Both the position numbers and the translations under genes were made by a program. The notes beneath the pieces were generated by a model that saw only the letters and a program-made list of their open reading frames with translations, did not search any database and was not told the origin of the DNA. A stretch of DNA of 64,000 nucleotides from Heligmosomoides polygyrus polygyrus (lineage: Eukaryota > Nematoda > Chromadorea > Rhabditida > Heligmosomidae), in contig OX377204.1 of NCBI GenBank assembly GCA_947396885.1, forward strand, positions 186,001 to 250,000, read 5' to 3'. This document shows positions 1 through 11,217 of the stretch, in pieces (position 1 is the stretch's first letter; every line of letters begins with the position of its first letter).

Positions 1-177
1 GAATGCGGGCAGCATTGGGAGGTGGGGAGACACCACATAAACATAACCAGTCAAAACAGTGACCGAATGTAGGCCAGCCAATCAGGACACCGACCGTACA
101 CGCCCTCTGAATGGCACACTCATTCGATGCACCGGATAGGCCTGCGCGTTTTCATCTCCCAATGCTGCCCACATTCG
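1..177. repeat. Foldback MITE, copy 1 (left edge cut by the window)
   Basis: The first 20 bases are matched in inverted orientation by the end of this stretch (around 157-177), giving a short element with terminal inverted repeats. A second copy lies at 27171-27354 in an intron of the Patched-related gene. Homology to that copy continues past the right end to about 300, so the two loci may share more than the MITE itself. No coding capacity is seen. Confidence 0.6.
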
Positions 178-620
178 CGACTAGGACACGAGATTCAACC
201 TAAATGTCAAGGATAACGTCACAAGGTATTCGATCTCTATCGTAATGTTGCCCCTCGCGCGATGTGCGCCATACTTAGTGCCAATTTGGGGCCGGAATAC
301 TAGTACTCGGACAGTACTCGGACAACGAGGAACAATCATTCATCTCTAAACGATAACTTCATTTACTTTCTGTCCTTCCTTGTAGCCGATTAGCGTGCAT
401 CACTAGCATCACTTGCATCACTTTTGTTTGTGTCGAGAACATCTGTCACCCAACTATACTATGATTCGACGCTTGAATGGCTGGCGTTTTGCCATCTCTC
501 ATTGCTGCCCATTTCAGCGACATGCGCTCCACAAAATCGTACCTTGGCCGAAGAAGCTGCTATTTGAGAGTGGCTATGTCTTGCTAGTAGAACAGAACCT
601 CTAGCCCTTTTCTTGCCGAT
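178..620. other. Non-coding stretch, no gene recognised
   Basis: Bases 178-300 resemble 27355-27475, downstream of the second MITE copy. The rest, including a small open frame at 413-604, shows no recognisable protein similarity or splice-flanked exon. Confidence 0.4.
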
Positions 621-1230
621 TAAATGGCAAAACAGAGCAGCTCATACACTCCATCTATTCTGTCGGACCAGGTCTAGGCGTTGACCTTGAAGGAACCGTG
701 AAGTGTATGGGCCTAACCGTAAGATCGATTTTTCTTTTAGCTTTTGAGGGGGTCCATCCCAACCTGTAGAACAATTACTACTGCTTGGGCCTCTGTACAA
801 TACTAACGATATGCTGACCTAAGGAGCTAGAGAAGTTCATTAATAAAAGGGAAAGGAACAGACTTACCGGACTGGGCCAAGGCCATCGCCAGATATAGGC
901 TGGCAAAAACCTGAAAAAATGGAGAATGGATTACGCCTCAAAAGGCCAAGGTAAACCGTACACTCCTTTGGATAGGAAAGGAGTAGACAAGCACGCTACG
1001 ACTCATCAATGGAGAAATTCTCGTCTCCTCTGGGGATGAGGGGGGTTGGTTACGCCGAGTTAGAAGGATCTGAACAGAATCTTCAGAAGATCGTCTACAA
1101 TAGCCTGGATGAGATAAATAAGGCCGAAATGTGGCCTGAGAGAGGAAATAACATCACATCCAGGGCAGTCGCTGAAGGTGATGCTGGCCAAGACCACCCA
1201 GTGGACCAGGTCCAGCGCGGGAAATTCAGG
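621..1230. repeat. Dispersed repeat copy A with unoccupied BEL target site
   Basis: This stretch is closely similar to 36404-36791 followed directly by 47478-47700, the two sides of the BEL/Pao insertion. The pentamer GACTC at 1000-1004 occurs once here and is duplicated around the BEL element, so this copy represents the pre-insertion state. The open frame at 1009-1296 has no recognisable domain and is read as part of the repeat. Confidence 0.75.
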
Positions 1231-2450
1231 GACCGTATGCTGAGGTCCGATGTGCGATGCTTCATGCACTCTTCATTATGCGGAAGATCTTACTGATGAG
1301 AGTGAAAAAGTTCAAAAGTTCATGAGCTTATGAAATGAAACCGGGACACATATGACCAACATTCTTCATCTCAATTAAGTTCTCCAGCTTATCGAGCAGT
1401 CATAGAATATTTACACTGAATGAGTTTGTGTCGATTCATGCCACTCCACTCGTAAAGGCGGTAGGGAAGATTTTAGGAACGTTGGCAGATCTCACTTATG
1501 AGTATTATGAGAGCATTCAATTGTCTAATCAGCTGCCAGGTTCGACCCTCGATGAATCATTGATCGTTGTCCAATTGTTTGGTGTGGTGTTGAACTCGAA
1601 AACTGTCTAATCAGCCTTCGTAAGCTCAAGAGGGGAGGGGAGAAAGCTTGGTACAACCTAAGACAGCTCTGCAATGTGGTTCAGTGTGGTTGTATCGGCT
1701 GGTGATGAGTTGTGATCACCTCCTTCACTTCTCCTTAAAAAATCTTTCCTCCCTATAATTTCTCTCAAAGGCTTCAATGTAACCTCCTAAAAGTGCCAAT
1801 GCAAACGGCTTTAGCGTGCTGTGATCGGTATCAGTCCTTGTAGATTTCGTAAGCCGTGATCGAGCTTAGATTCGTAAGCCGTCACCGTGCTTAGATTTGC
1901 AATCTGTCATCGTGCTTGCAGACTCGCTCACCGCAACCGTGACCTCATTATTCGCACGTGGGCCAAGTATGGAAATAATCGCGCCTGTGTGCAGCCTTCC
2001 GTCTCGAATCTGGCCTGCTGCGTTCGCAACCTCGCGGGGCGCAGCCGGGTTACGCTGTCAAAGTCAGCAGTCGAATTTTTGTAAAACTGTTCAGCTTATA
2101 AAAAACAATGGACTGAATTGACAAAAATTGCACTGAATAGAAAAAGGAGGGAGGAAACGAGCACTTTTAAGTGTTTTTAATGTCTCTGTGAAGTTCAACT
2201 AGACGACAAGTAGACACACTGTTGCTGGTGAACACTTCTGGTGCATTACGTCGACGGCTTTAACTCAATTCCTTTCAAACGATACTCTTACCCCTATCAG
2301 CTGTTAAACGCTTCCGCGCCCCACCGCTAATTTGGCGCGCGCATGCCAATTCCCCCTGCTCAAAGCGGTGGGGAGACCTTCCCCGGCCGCTGAGGGCGTG
2401 GCGAACTGAGCATACCGGGAAGCGCCGGGGAGACCTCAGCACACGGCCCC
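1231..2450. other. Non-coding stretch, no gene recognised
   Basis: No coherent protein similarity, tRNA or long repeat was recognised. Short open frames exist but lack recognisable motifs. The 1830-1920 part repeats a short phrase (cgtaagccgt / tgcaatctgtcatcgtgctt) in tandem. Confidence 0.3.
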
Positions 2451-3540
2451 AGATCGGCGGATAGATCACCCTTGACTCATCGACCTGATGGTGGTCAACT
2501 CAAGTTCTTTGCTCGTCCGTAGGCTTCTATGAACCTGCTTAGCAAAGCAGACGTAGCCGTTTAGTCAGAGAGGATCAATCCTTCGAATCGTGCTACGCAT
2601 TCAATTCCTACGTGATACCACTGGACTGTTTGAATGGGTCTTGCCCATTAGGAGTTTCAAACCTATTCCGATGCCTGACTGATGGTGAGAGTAGGATAAC
2701 GTTTTTATTTAACTCACGCAAGCCATTCGCTTATGAGTTTGAAGAGTTCGCAGCTCATAAAAGATGGTTTCAGTCCGGACGCGGAAAGAAACCTGAGACG
2801 ATCCTATGGTGAGGATGTGGCAGCGCCTCGAACCACTGCGCCATATACACTCCTTTCTTATACGCAATCATCTCAGAAAACTAAGTTAAATCCTCTACGT
2901 GCCAGTTCTAAGCCCAGAACAACCGATTCAATGCTCTTCGTATTTTTTCGATCGAGCAGGGCCCACAGGGTCACTATCGCACACGACGGAGGTGAATGGA
3001 GATGTCGGTGGCGACCGCGTAAGGCGATCTAGGAAACGTTAGAGCACATAAACGATACTACGTGGTTTCTTGGCGAAAAGTCGGAGGCGTTTTGGTATGC
3101 GCCGTGCATTCTGTTCTACGGGGTGTCGTGGAGACAGCACGAACGCGTACTTTGTCCAAGCAACGTCTTTTAGTTGACTGCCGATGAAGAAGTCAGTGTT
3201 TTATTCTTCGCAGACGAGGTAGAACTTTGTCTGGGAGGCCAGTTTTTCGCGCCGAAAATCGATAGTAACCGATCGATATTGATATTGGTCGAAAACATCC
3301 GTTAACGTTGATTAGACAGCCGATATTGCTTACTTGGTGTGAGGCTTGTCGACCGACCAGTGAATCGACGTGCTTCCCATAGGATTTTTATTCCGAAAAC
3401 AAGTAATTAGTCTGAGCGATAAGTAGGAATTGGTGGTTTAGACTGAATTGCTGCGAATCTTTTCATGCATACGGTCATAAATCTGCGCGGACAGAGCAGA
3501 AATCAGTAATGTAAATCGTGATGTTGAACAGCATACCGCG
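2451..3540. repeat. Dispersed repeat copy A, middle segment
   Basis: This segment is collinear with 47700-48213 and then 49475-50032. The missing counterpart, 48214-49474, is a foldback-element insertion in the other copy, and the trinucleotide TAA at 3020-3022 is the corresponding unoccupied site. A 5'-truncated SINE body is embedded at about 3108-3245. No gene is seen. Confidence 0.65.
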
Positions 3541-5143
3541 GCCAGAAGAATTCCAGGCGGAGACTCTTACTAGGTACAGGTTTCAGCATCTTCAACTGAA
3601 CAACTAAAATTAATTCCCATCACGTGCAGTGCAAACGCCCGCATGGCGTCTCATTAGTAAATGGTGTTCGTCCTCAGATCTCAAGAAAATTACACAAGTA
3701 CTGCAACTGCTGGGCACTAGTGAACTTTCAAGCCATCAGAGCTCGTAAGTCTTCTTCTTCCACTCAAGCTCTCCTGAATAGGGTAGGTAATGGATAGGTG
3801 AGGGTGGAGAGAACAGCATCCAGCAAAGTGATTAAGCGTAGTATAGGGATGTTATTTGTGGTGCTCGTCATGAATATGAGACTCGCTTCCGAAATTTCCG
3901 TTGATCGGTTACGGTAGGTGTGGTGCTGTACTGTTCTTAACTGTGTTAGTAATAGAGGGTTCTCCACATAGCCGGGTATGATTTCCAGTCTGCTACATGA
4001 GATGAGAAATAGCGCACAAGAAATTTATGCTTCCCAAAACGAGTGCCGGATACGTGATAAGCACCCCAAGTAGCCATTGAAGACAAAGGCTGGGCGATTT
4101 TCAAGATCCTGGCGCAACCCGAGACACGTATGATGTCCTGACGGACCCAACCGTTGCACCAGCAACAGACCTCATAGCTGGATTCGTAACGTCGAGATCT
4201 GTGGTCCTGACTGCACCGCCCTCACATAGACACACCTACATACCGTATCGCACCGTAACTGGGTGAGATTTCAAAAATTTTTGTCAAATTCAAAAAAACT
4301 GCCTTAGCCGAAGGTTATGCAGAAATTTCATGGCTTCAAAAGTTGTGAAAGGGTGTCTATCGGCACCCTTCGCTACTGATCCTTGTCCTAGTTGAGGGGT
4401 CTTGTAGATCCCTTCTTCCCTTCTCCTACAACGCGTCTTATACAAAAATGCTGGTGTGGCTCGTATATGTACAGCCTTCTACAAGCTATCTCCTTCCATA
4501 AAGTTTTGCCGCTATTTTCACGACTCTGTACCAAACAAGGTGGACCAGCTTATCAGGTGCTTCAAGTTTCAACCTGTTCACCACCTTGCTCTCTAACGAA
4601 ACGCTAATGTGGGGCTACGTAGCCATAAAACAGTTGCGTATAAGTTCCACATCCAACTAAACTGCGTACCTAGAGTGCGACATGATCTCTCCTTGCTTTG
4701 TCCTCTTGATTTTGAGTTCTGAAAAAAAAACATATCGCAGCGCTATTCAAACGATACGAGCCGACCGAATTCAATAGAAAGATCGTATTTCATAATAACT
4801 CCAACTTTTGAGAGAAACTTTAAAATGGAATTCGCTCTGAGCAGTGATGACCTCTCGGTACTTTCCGGTTGTGCTCACACGGCCGTTGGAAGGCGGAAGT
4901 TGTGCACAGTTCTCGGCTACGACCAACGTCGGGTTTCCTCTCCTTGCCCTCCGAAGCTACCCTACCATGATATGATTCGAGACTGCGTGGGATTCATGCG
5001 GTGCAGCGAGCTCAGCCGAAAATTACCGATTTTACCTCCTGTAGGCTCCGTATACTTGTGACGCCGGGCGACGCGATGACATGTACTGTGGTCAAATTGG
5101 TCGATCGCATCGCTCGCTCAATTGACACGCTATACATGGCATC
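3541..5143. repeat. Dispersed repeat copy A, right segment
   Basis: This stretch matches 58277-59800 nearly base for base over long runs, including a boundary of the form gcggccag-agaattcc. In the second copy it lies between two direct repeats of about 245 bp. Open frames here (for example 4825-5061) are matched only by the diverged open frame of the other copy (59485-59670) and are not regarded as genes. Confidence 0.65.
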
Positions 5144-5165
5144 ACGTCGCTCGGTGTCAGAGCAT

Positions 5166-5262
5166 ATGCCATTTTCACGTCGAACTGAAAGCTTTTCAAA
5201 TCAAGCTGCCCACTTTTCGAATCAAATTGGACACTTTTCACGTCAAACTGGACGCTCTTCTG
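5166..5262 (-). repeat. 21-bp minisatellite encoding a heptapeptide repeat
   Basis: On the minus strand, four to five units of about 21 bp read KSVQFDV, KSVQFDS, KSGQLDL and KSFQFDV. Related decayed arrays occur at 8570-8695, 15750-15830, 52330-52435 and 55150-55265. The period divides by three, so an open frame is kept, but no start context or flanking exon supports a protein here. Confidence 0.6.
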
Positions 5263-5489
5263 AGCTAGCCCAAGGCTTACGGGCACTTAGCGGGCTGGTG
5301 CCCGCTCCGATATTGCACATGGTGGTGGAACACTCACATAAGTACGGTTTCTGTTTTGCTCTAGAACTAGGCAAGGGAAGGAACTCCGGAGTCTGGCTGA
5401 TCCAATTTACCCGTTTTAAGATACCTTGCCGATGGGCAGCGGGCACCAGCTCGCTTAGTACCGACTTTTGAAAGCCAAGCGAGCTCTTA

Positions 5490-5787
5490 AAAGGATAATA
5501 AAGGATAAAGGACGGCGTTACTCAATCCCTTCGGGGATGCGCCAGCGCATTCTACTTCTACGGGATGTCGTGGAGGCGACATGAATGCGTATTTGGCCAT
5601 ACAATGACTTGCGGTGGCCAGCCGATGAACAAGTCAGCGCTCTATCCTTCCCAGACAAGTCTGGTACCAATTCACCGACCCCGGAGGGATGGAAGGCTTG
5701 GTTGGCCTGGGCGGAAATCCGAACCAGGAACCTGGTATCGGGTGCACGCGACAGTCGCGCCTCCTCCGACTGCGCTACATGCGCCCA
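5490..5787 (-). repeat. tRNA-derived SINE, minus strand
   Basis: Read on the minus strand, the 5' end begins with a tRNA-like head. An A-box-like TAGCGCAGTCGG lies near 5776 and a B-box-like GGTTCGGATTTCC near 5725. A unique body follows, with a 3' tail of TCCTTTAT-type repeats at 5490-5510. Other copies are at 12450-12612, 27788-27975, 29175-29460 and 34203-34494. Internal RNA polymerase III promoter function is inferred from the boxes only. Confidence 0.6.
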
Positions 5788-5818
5788 AGCGAGCTCTTGC
5801 AAATCAAAATGACCCTTA

Positions 5819-6065
5819 AGGGCCCTGCACAGTTGTGCGACGTTGCCGCTGCCCTATCCTTAACCATAGGGCAGGGACTGGCCGACCAGCGGCGCCGCTG
5901 GAGCGGCAGCGGCGATAATGATTTGAATCATTATCTCGCCGCCGCCGTTCCAGCGCCGGGCGAGTCTGTCTGCGCTCTGTGCTTTCGCGCCCGCGACGAT
6001 GAGTCATGCCGTTCGGCGGAGCCGTCCGCAGTCCGCCGCTCGCCGCAGAAGTGTGCGGGGGCCTT
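5819..6065. repeat. GC-rich foldback element with TAA-type flanks
   Basis: Ends of the form AAGGGCCCTGCACAGTT and its near complement AAGGCCCCCGCACACTT face each other. The interior has further palindromes, such as around ataatgatttgaatcattat. The flanking TTAA/TTTA context and GGGCC termini resemble PIF/Harbinger-type MITEs. The class is inference; the inverted repeat is seen directly. Confidence 0.5.
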
Positions 6066-6280
6066 TAGGCAGACTAAACTACAAACTCACTAATGTTAAG
6101 ATGGTTAGAATCGTTTGAGGGAAGAAAAAATTGGTTGAACTTTCTTAGACATCTTTTCGTTCACCTGCCCAAGATGTGTAACAATTTTATAAAAATCTTA
6201 TTTTGTGAGAAAATATTAAATTAATTTTTGTTTTGAAGCGCAACAAGGCAGCAATCAAGTAGTGCATTAAAGGACTATTA

Positions 6281-7539
6281 GGGGGGGGGGGGGGACCAAA
6301 AGTAATGAGACACTCCATTTCGTGTCCATATGTCTCGTGACTGGAGTTCGGTTTCATGCTTCCCGTATTTGTATGTTCGCCTGCTACTTAATGACGGCTA
6401 ACTGAGATGTTAGTACTTTCGCGCTTTTCAGAAGCATGCCGAAATCCCAGTATGTCTCAGACCACCTAGGCATGAGTATTCTGGATCTCTACCATTCAGG
6501 CGTATCTGCAGGTGCGGCACATCGTGAACTGGTGGAACGTCACGGCAGCGATGCTCCCTCAAAAGCGACGGCGAGTCGATGGTATGTGCGATTCAACGAA
6601 GGATATGAGAACGTGTCGGACAGACCGAGACAGGTCGGCCAGTCAAGGTGGATTCGCGCCCTGTTCTCGCCGCCCTGCGCAGCAATCCCCAGTCCTCCGC
6701 TCACAGGTTGAGCATCAGTACTGGAGTAGCTCGCACGACGGTCCGGAGGATCCTTCGCGGTGAGGGGCTCAAGCCACGGATTCCAGTTCAAGTACCCCAT
6801 GAGCTGACCGCCGGACAGAAAAAGCGACGAGTCGACCTGTGTCGCGCCAATCTCGCCCAGTTCCCAACCCCGAAGAGCCTGGACACAATCATCACGCAGG
6901 ATGAAAAGTACGTCTTCTACGTAAACCCTGCCAAGCAGCCAGTCTGGGTGAGGCCTGGTGAACCGTTGCCGACCTTCGTTCGGCGAGATGTCCACGGCGA
7001 GAAGCAACTTCTGAGCTTTTGGGTCTGTGCCCATGAACCTATATACTGGAAGCTGTTTCCCAAGAGCACGACAATGGACTCCGTGACCATGGTGAACGAA
7101 ATAGAAGAGATGTACCGGCGACTCGCACTTATCCGGTCGCAGCGCTTTAAGAAGGTGCTCCTGTTTGACAACGCCGCACCCCATCGAGCAAACGTCACCA
7201 CGGATAAGCTGGCTCAGCTGGGGTACGTCCACCTGCCTCACCCACCGTATTCGCCGGACATCTCTCCTTGCGACTACCACTTCTTCGTGAGTCTGCAGGA
7301 CTTCATGGTCGGAAGGGAGACAAGGAACCAAGCAGACCTTGAGCACCACATCGAGCAGTGGATCAGCACCTGGCCAAAGCAGTTCTGGAAGGATGGGATC
7401 AGGAAGCTGGCTGAGCGATGGCAGCAAGTCATTGATCTTAATGGTGAATATCTTCCTCAGCACCGTTGAGTTGTAATTGAGTTATAAAGAAATAAAGAAA
7501 TTTGTTGAATTTGTCTCATTACTTTTGCTCCCCCCCCCC
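6281..7539 (+). mobile_element. Mariner element with homopolymer-G terminal repeats
   Basis: The element is bounded by TA (6279-6280 and 7540-7541). The left end is 14 G followed by accaaaagtaatgagac, and the right end is the complement with 10 C. The host repeat without the insertion is visible at about 60065-60110, confirming the boundaries. It carries one transposase gene broken by a frameshift. A shorter relative is at 25744-26642. Confidence 0.85.
6436..7469 (+). pseudogene. Mariner transposase, one frameshift
   Basis: The product would cut and paste the element at TA sites. The first part (6436 to about 6640) encodes the N-terminal helix-turn-helix region (SILDLYHSGVSAG). The second part, open from 6648 to 7469 in another frame, encodes the second DNA-binding motif and the catalytic core. 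Visible catalytic motifs are TQDEKYVF, LLFDNAAPH and PYSPDISPCDYHFF, with exactly 34 residues between the second and third aspartates, the D,D34D signature of mariner. A single-base indel near 6620-6640 separates the two parts, so this copy should not make full-length transposase. The three aspartates are intact. Confidence 0.85.
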
Positions 7540-7541
7540 TA

Positions 7542-8420
7542 ATAGATCACGCACTCGAAAATCAAGCCGCAATGTTCATTCGATAGGTAATGTAAATACT
7601 GCTTAAATGTAGGGCTAAAGTAAAGATATGCGTGATTTTACAATTGTTTATGTTGTACCGTTTGCAGGCACGAAACCCCGTGCAAACGGAAATTTTGCTA
7701 TCAATGGAATAAAAATCGCGACTTTTCAAACAAGGGCATGGCGCTGTCTCTGTTTTGACATAAAAAATGGTCACCTTCCTGCACTTTAAAACAAGCTTTA
7801 AATCATTGATTTCCTCAAAAAATAAAAATTTTACAAAAAAAAACTATGTGTTCTCTTACTAGGATGTGAATTAAAACTTCAAAGAAAGTTATTTATTTAT
7901 TTATTGCATGAGAACTCGTGTAACAACAACTCAACCTTGGATAGGAAATTATGCAGTCCAGTAAAGAGAGTAGAACTTATACTAAATAATAAGTTATACT
8001 AAAATTTTCCTTGAACAAAAATTATCCTAACCCTGCTGCTTCCATTGCGTCTTCCAGATTGAACTAATAGATGCTCTCTAAGAAGATTAAAGTTTTTTTT
8101 TGGCCAAGAAAGATTATGACTCTTTGAAAACCTTTATTCCACCTGCCCCAGAAAGTGAACAAACAGACGGAAATTTCACAAACTTCTTATATTCGAGGAA
8201 AAATAGTGACGTATTAATGCCTATACCAAAGCGCAAAAAGGTAGCAATCTTTAGTTTATTAAAGAAGATCGTTCTTCGCACCCGTTTGGCTCTTTGCGAT
8301 TTTCACTTGATTCATAGCAAAAATTCTGTTTTCGTGGAGCTATTTACATGTGTACTTGTTTGTATGTATAGTGTGTTTGTCTGTTGGCGCAGAAGAAGTG
8401 AAAAATTTTAAAAAAGCTAC
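7542..8420. repeat. Dispersed repeat, copy interrupted on its left by the mariner
   Basis: This stretch matches 60090-60316 plus 63448-64000. There the second copy is split by an RTE insertion at the position equivalent to 7762-7775, so this copy is the empty site. The left part of the same repeat lies before the mariner (about 6238-6280). An open frame at 8100-8411 is matched by a disrupted frame near 63790-64000 and is not supported as a gene. Confidence 0.7.
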
Positions 8421-8517
8421 TGGTTTGTTCGATAATTAATGCATGTTGTTAATATAAACAAGTTCACCTTGAAAAATAATGAAAAAAAAAAAACAAAATT
8501 AATTACCGAACAACCCA
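8421..8517. repeat. Short foldback MITE, copy 1
   Basis: The ends are inverted copies of a sequence like ggtttgttcgataattaat, separated by an AT-rich core. A second, longer copy lies at 9172-9329 with the terminus gggttgttcgataatta. No coding capacity. Confidence 0.65.
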
Positions 8518-8569
8518 ATATATCCAACTTCCCAAAGACACGAAACCATTACAAACTTTTCGGAGAGTC

Positions 8570-8695
8570 TCCAGTTTAGTTGGGTAGATGCTCGTTTTAA
8601 CTTGGAAGATATTCAGCTCGATTTCAAAAGCGTCAACCTTGCTTGGGTGAATGTGCAATTTGATTCGAAATGTGTCCAATTTTGACGAAAAATAG
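8570..8695 (+). repeat. Decayed 21-bp minisatellite
   Basis: On the plus strand, repeated units of about 21 bp translate to fragments such as IQLDFKSVNL and NVQFDSKCVQF, the same heptapeptide theme as at 5166-5262. Stops interrupt the frame. The adjacent 8696-9171 shows nothing recognisable. Confidence 0.45.
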
Positions 8696-9171
8696 TATGA
8701 GTGGTAAAACTGCCATGCAGTAGAAAGACAAACCCTTTACGACAACAACGTAACTAATGGTAACTTGAAGGCTATCGGGTCAGCATGTGCATTCATAGTG
8801 GGGATTTATAGTCGGCCACGGAAGCGACTGATACGTTCTCATGCAGCTCACAGGAGTCCATCAATGCCGAGGAATCTCTTGCAGGAAATTGATGTGCATC
8901 CTTTGCCGGGTGACTAGCCCTTCCCACCGCGGACTATGAAGATGCGCTTACATGGTGGGGAGGAGGGCAGGGTTTGGGCACCTTGGATGCCCCCAAAACT
9001 GCGCAAAATTATGAACTGAAGGAAAGCTTACAGTGGCTTCTCCTCTATGACAATGCCAAGTCTGTCTCGAAACCTCAGAATACAGTAGAAATCTCGGGAC
9101 AATTTAGGATAGATTGATTTCGATTGATCTGGTTTGATTTCGATTGATTTTCGCAATATTGCACAAAATAA

Positions 9172-9329
9172 TGGGTTGTTCGATAATTAACAACCCACTC
9201 ATTTGGGTGTCGTTAGTCCTCAGATATGGCGCGCAGAGCATATTTTTATGTGAGTTTGATGCTCGTTGTTATTATAAATAAACTCACTTTGGAAAATATA
9301 AATAATGCAGTAATTATCGAACAACCCAA
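9172..9329. repeat. Short foldback MITE, copy 2
   Basis: Inverted termini tgggttgttcgataatta and taattatcgaacaaccca bound a core of about 120 bp. It is related to 8421-8517. The open frame at 9226-9420 starts in it and is not a gene. Confidence 0.65.
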
Positions 9330-9470
9330 TATAACTACCGCCAAATCACCTTTCACATCAACCACTAAGTCCTGCAATGGCTGGATTCTAGGGTTTGTTC
9401 TGCCTCTAATGCTCTTATAGGTGTGTATCGTGTATACATTGGATCCGATCGAAAATCTTCGGATAATTAG

Positions 9471-9555
9471 ATGATTCGGAGAAGGGCGATTTTGCGGACC
9501 CTGGATTTTTGGATGATTCGGATAAGAGCAATTTTGCGGACCCCGGATTTCGGAT
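9471..9555. repeat. Two-unit tandem repeat, period about 42 bp
   Basis: The phrase beginning gatgattcgga and ending ccggattt occurs twice in direct tandem with a few changes. Loosely similar sequence occurs at 22075-22150. Confidence 0.45.
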
Positions 9556-9758
9556 ATCCGACTCATTGACGCAATATGCAGTTTATCAGAATACTACCGT
9601 TCCTTAAAGAGGAACCCATCCTTTAATAACAACAACAGTGCATGTATCGAAAGACTAGGTGTAGGTGTGTATCGTGATGCTAACGTTCCAGGATCCTAGC
9701 AATCAAAGTAGCCCTGAGAGGAATCTTTCTGTGAAAATAACAAATTTCTACAACCTGT

Positions 9759-9884
9759 TTATGGTACTGTCGCTTCGCCTCCGCTTCCCTGTGTGATATA
9801 ACAATCCGCGAAATTGTGTTCAATGCAATTTTGTCGAGCTGGCGTTTGGATAGAGACACCAGACGGGTGGGGTACGACAACCCA
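9759..9884 (-). CDS. Terminal coding exon of the LRR-protein gene
   Basis: A TTTTCAG acceptor on the minus strand precedes 42 codons beginning WVVVPHPSGVSIQTP and ending at TAA (9761-9759). The phase (0) fits the preceding exon at 10194-10147. An ATTAAA-like signal on the minus strand lies at about 9627-9622, some 130 nt after the stop, and could serve for polyadenylation. No domain is recognised in this tail. The alternative frame through the same segment would need a phase that the preceding exon does not offer. Confidence 0.5.
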   Translation of the reverse strand, partial: WVVVPHPSGVSIQTPARQNCIEHNFADCYITQGSGGEATVP

Positions 9885-10146
9885 CTGAAAACTCCAACCG
9901 TTGGGATTCATTATGCGAATTAGGGATTATTGCAGGAGTTCAAGGATTGGCTGTTTATGACACGAACCAAAAACTAGTCGGTGCAGCGGTTAGAAAAGCC
10001 AAAGCATTCAGAAGCAGAAGCAAAAAAATATGATCCGTTGTCTTGCCTTCACGAATGAGCGTCTCTAGTAAACAGATCACAGGACATACGCATTGATCGA
10101 CCAGCGCAACATACTTGTTGCAAGGATAGCAATTATAACTAAACAC

Positions 10147-10194
10147 CTGCTGCCGTTTGAATGTTCCCGCGCGCTTGCCACAGTATCTCCAAAC
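10147..10194 (-). CDS. Short C-terminal exon of the LRR-protein gene
   Basis: A TGTGCAG acceptor and CAG|GTGTTT donor bracket 48 nt encoding VWRYCGKRAGTFKRQQ. It is in phase 0 with both neighbours, the exon ending at 10479 and the exon starting at 9884. The segment is short and basic and has no family signature, so the call rests on splice sites and phase alone. Confidence 0.4.
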
Positions 10195-10478
10195 CTGCAC
10201 ATCACACCAGCCGTTGTTATCGGAGCTCGTTCCTGTCATTGAGCGCGCAAACCTACAGACATCTCTAGGAAGGACAAGACCTATCCAAGCTGCTCGGGCT
10301 GAAATCGCTCTCGTCGCTCAATGGGAATACGCATCGATCGAATGTCCACGTGGACGCCGACGCTATCCACGACGCAATGGCAGCAACTGCACGCTACAGT
10401 ATTCATCAACCAGCAATTCGAACGGTAGTAGGTGATTAGATATAAGTAAGACCTGTTACAAGTGCCTCTAATCAATAC

Positions 10479-10579
10479 CTTGATGACCTTCGTTTGCTCC
10501 TCGTTCAGTCTGGGCAGACTCTCACCTTGAATCACTCCCGCTATCATCTCCTTGGGTAGTTTTCTTATGGTGGCAGGAA
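10479..10579 (-). CDS. C-terminal exon of the LRR-protein gene
   Basis: A GCTTTTAG acceptor and AAG|GTATTG donor bracket 101 nt encoding PATIRKLPKEMIAGVIQGE followed by LPRLNEEQTKVIK. Composition and codon order are protein-like, with an amphipathic, Glu/Lys-rich character. It starts two bases into a codon, whereas the preceding recognised exon (11217-11069) ends on a codon boundary in its best frame, so an exon may be missing between them. Confidence 0.5.
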
Positions 10580-10650
10580 CTAAAAGCAAAGCCAACTAAA
10601 CACGTGTCAGTGCTGGTGGTGAAGCATGGAGTGAATTGATTAGGAAGGCA

Positions 10651-10740
10651 ATAAATATAAATATAAATATAAATATAAATATAAATATAAATATAAATAT
10701 AAATATAAATATAAATATAAATATAAATATATATATATAT
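10651..10740. repeat. (ATAAAT)n microsatellite
   Basis: About 13 uninterrupted hexanucleotide units grade into (AT)n at the right end. Its reverse reading gives the Tyr/Leu-rich open frame at 10640-10873, which is an artefact. Confidence 0.9.
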
Positions 10741-10895
10741 GCAGTGAGATTAATGAAACAAAGAGCTTAGCAACTAAGTCTACACTTCCGTTCCGGGAAA
10801 CGCAATGAGGAACGTGATCGAACCCTGTAACAGCACGAAGTTCTCCGTGCCTCGAGTATGAACCACATAACAATACACCAAGGGAACGTTAATTG

Positions 10896-10988
10896 TGCAT
10901 GCGACACGCGATGTAATGATAAGCGCCTATATCGATTTATCACGTCGCGCCATCGATATGGGCGCCTATCATTACATCGCGTCATGCT
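10896..10988. repeat. Hairpin-forming inverted repeat
   Basis: A left arm starting near gcgatgtaatgataagcgcc and its near-perfect complement at about 10955-10986 flank a short spacer centred on ttatcacgtcgcgcc. It lies in an intron of the LRR gene. Confidence 0.55.
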
Positions 10989-11068
10989 TCGCGAGCACAT
11001 TAAACGGTCCCTAGTGGTGGGTGGGAACAGGAACATTTCTGACGTGCAAAGGTCAATTATAAACGCAC

Positions 11069-11217
11069 CTTTTCTCCGTCCTTCACCATCCTTCCGCCCT
11101 GGGCCGCTGCTACTGCTTCGCGCATCTTCAGCATGTATTGCTGAACAATGCCATCTAGTGTCTCTTTCGGGATGCCGGAAATTTGATCGCCACGTGAGCC
11201 ACAAGATTAGGGTCCAG
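11069..11217 (-). CDS. C-terminal exon of the LRR-protein gene, apparent 1-nt frameshift
   Basis: After a GTTACAG acceptor the frame LDPNLVAHVA is open and in phase with the exon ending at 11485. It soon meets a stop. A strongly protein-like frame (DQISGIPKETLDGIVQQYM, then MREAVAAAQGG) starts one base out of register near 11187 and runs to a AAG|GTGCGT donor. The simplest reading is a single missing base around 11187, either a real mutation or an assembly error. The encoded segment looks helical and Ala/Gln/Lys-rich. No named family is assigned. Confidence 0.45.

Noticed and set aside
1009..1296. Possible gene (95-codon frame) at the left end
   Set aside because: It lies in a dispersed repeat whose second copy carries stops and indels in this frame.
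8100..8411. 103-codon open frame starting MAKKDYDSLK
   Set aside because: The second copy of the same repeat (63790-64000) has the frame interrupted, so there is no sign of coding constraint.
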